From a virus: a stretch of DNA of 29,971 nt. The notes beneath the pieces were generated by a model. It had not been told where the DNA came from. It did not search any database and worked only from the letters and a program-made list of their open reading frames with translations. Positions 29,306 through 29,971 of the stretch are shown one piece after another. Position 1 is the first letter of the stretch. Each line of letters starts with the position of its first letter. The stretch covers positions 1-29,971 of the IMG/VR virus record IMGVR_UViG_3300023174_000492; one strand, written 5' to 3'. The position numbers were made by a program, and so were the translations under genes.

Positions 29306-29551
29306 TTAATTATCCTTTTGAATTGCTTCCAGATAAGCCGTTCTGAGATCAGGTTCTAACGTGTCGTCTGTCTCATCTTCAGGCGTTTCTATTTCGGCCT
29401 GCTCGCGCGCCAGCTCTTCCTCAATCTCTTCCTGACCACAAGTACAAATCTGCGAATCAATGTGTATGTAGCAATTTAAGCCATGCCGGGGATGAAGTTT
29501 TAGTTTTTCAATTTGCGCCTTCACTTCCTTAAATAACTTTCCGAAATTCAC
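29306..29551 (-). CDS. Acidic hypothetical protein with a Cys-rich middle
   Basis: This 81-aa protein has a basic helix at the start (NFGKLFKEVKAQIEKLKLHP), then RHGLNCYIHIDSQICTCGQE, with three Cys and two His that could bind a metal, and a very acidic tail (EQAEIETPEDETDDTLEPDL). The small domain recalls short phage zinc-binding proteins, but no exact pattern is seen. It overlaps the winged-helix gene by four bases (ATGA) and ends one base before the 42-aa gene. Confidence 0.5.
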   Translation of the reverse strand: MNFGKLFKEVKAQIEKLKLHPRHGLNCYIHIDSQICTCGQEEIEEELAREQAEIETPEDETDDTLEPDLRTAYLEAIQKDN

Positions 29552-29829
29552 AGCACCGCCTTCGGCAGCGGCCCTGCCAGTTTGTAGTGGTACTTGTTGC
29601 GATCGTATTCCAGCGGGTAGCCAAAGAAGTCACGCAGCAGATCGATGTCCCGCTGAATTGTCTTGTAGCTACATTCGAGCTTAACGCCCAACCTCGCACA
29701 GCTCGGCAGCGTTAGATCCCGACGCAACATTCCAACGATCACGCCCAGCCGGCGCAACGTTGGCCGTGTATCTCCAAGACCCGCAGCCCGATTGCGTTTA
29801 GATGCGAACGTGGCGGCTTTTGTGCTCAC
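29548..29829 (-). CDS. Winged-helix DNA-binding protein (HTH_11/WYL-regulator N-terminal type)
   Basis: This 93-aa protein has the winged helix seen at the start of DeoR and WYL regulators: helix VIVGMLRRDLTLPSCARLGV, recognition helix SYKTIQRDIDLLRDFFGYPL, and wing EYDRNKYHYKLAG (74-86). The ligand-sensing WYL domain is absent; the chain stops after the wing. It would bind DNA as a small early regulator. The start is GTG in a GTGA overlap with the upstream gene. The N-terminal 20 residues are basic and probably flexible. Confidence 0.75.
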   Translation of the reverse strand: MSTKAATFASKRNRAAGLGDTRPTLRRLGVIVGMLRRDLTLPSCARLGVKLECSYKTIQRDIDLLRDFFGYPLEYDRNKYHYKLAGPLPKAVL

Positions 29830-29971
29830 TTCATCACCTCCACCATCGCCACCTTCGGCAACCGCATTGCGTTGAACTGCTTTTCACTGGCTGCAAACAC
29901 GTCGATCACCGGGAGCTTCCCACCGCTTGCCTTCTTGCTTTTAACGGCAGTGCCCGTATCCACGGCCACCC
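29826..29971 (-). CDS. 3D-domain protein, 5' end beyond the window
   Basis: The visible 47 residues begin VAVDTGTAVKSKKASGGKLP and continue VIDVFAASEKQFNAM, followed by RLPKVAMVEVMK. The D-T-G-x-A-V-K start, the I-D-V-F-x-A-x-x-x-x-x-F-N middle and a final strand match the end of the 3D domain, a double-psi beta barrel found in MltA-type lytic transglycosylases. It would be expected to act on peptidoglycan, although short phage copies outside the lysis region are known and of unclear role. The frame is open to the window edge; the first part is missing. Confidence 0.7.
   Translation of the reverse strand, partial: VAVDTGTAVKSKKASGGKLPVIDVFAASEKQFNAMRLPKVAMVEVMK

Overview
The window is one continuous stretch of a tailed double-stranded DNA bacteriophage (siphovirus-like), either a free phage or a prophage. 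Every supportable gene lies on the minus strand, so transcription runs from base 29971 towards base 1. Neighbouring genes mostly abut or overlap by 1 to 8 bases (ATGA or GTGA junctions), which is typical of phage operons. The terminase is of the lambda gpA type, the portal of the lambda gpB type, and there is a prohead protease with a scaffold-like tail, a major capsid protein and a tape measure protein. Two small lipoproteins in the lysis region suggest a Gram-negative host. I cannot name the host. No integrase, repressor, tRNA or CRISPR array is visible.

Layout in transcription order. (1) 29971-27884 holds small early genes: the 3' end of a 3D-domain protein, a winged-helix DNA-binding protein, several tiny ORFs (42, 58, 58 and 63 aa), and an AT-rich pair containing a PD-(D/E)XK-like nuclease. 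(2) 27887-24851 is the replication and control block: a 651-aa primase-helicase, then a 149-base non-coding gap with seven copies of a GTGCARTAA-type repeat, then an HTH protein and a 153-aa protein. (3) 24850-24723 is non-coding, with repeats and a palindrome just upstream of the small terminase gene, and is a candidate packaging (cos) site. (4) 24722-18398 is packaging and head: TerS, TerL, a small protein, portal, a single-pass membrane protein, protease-scaffold and major capsid protein, ending in a strong hairpin.

(5) 18331-14987 is an unusual cassette inside the head operon: a large protein with two glycosyltransferase domains, a second glycosyltransferase and a SAM-dependent methyltransferase. 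The best reading is that the phage decorates its own virion, or a host surface glycan, with a methylated sugar. (6) 14970-10903 holds connector and tail genes and a short tape measure (456 aa). (7) 10903-8306 holds four proteins of unknown function where tail-tip genes normally sit. (8) 8303-2528 holds fibre or tail-surface proteins. (9) 2528-924 is a lysis cassette: two lipoproteins, several single-pass membrane proteins and an M15 peptidase endolysin. (10) 927-1 holds a small helical protein with an ExxD motif and a metallophosphoesterase cut by the left edge.

No stretch longer than 150 bases lacks a gene. The two real gaps (24723-24850 and 25783-25931) are both rich in repeats and are described as features.
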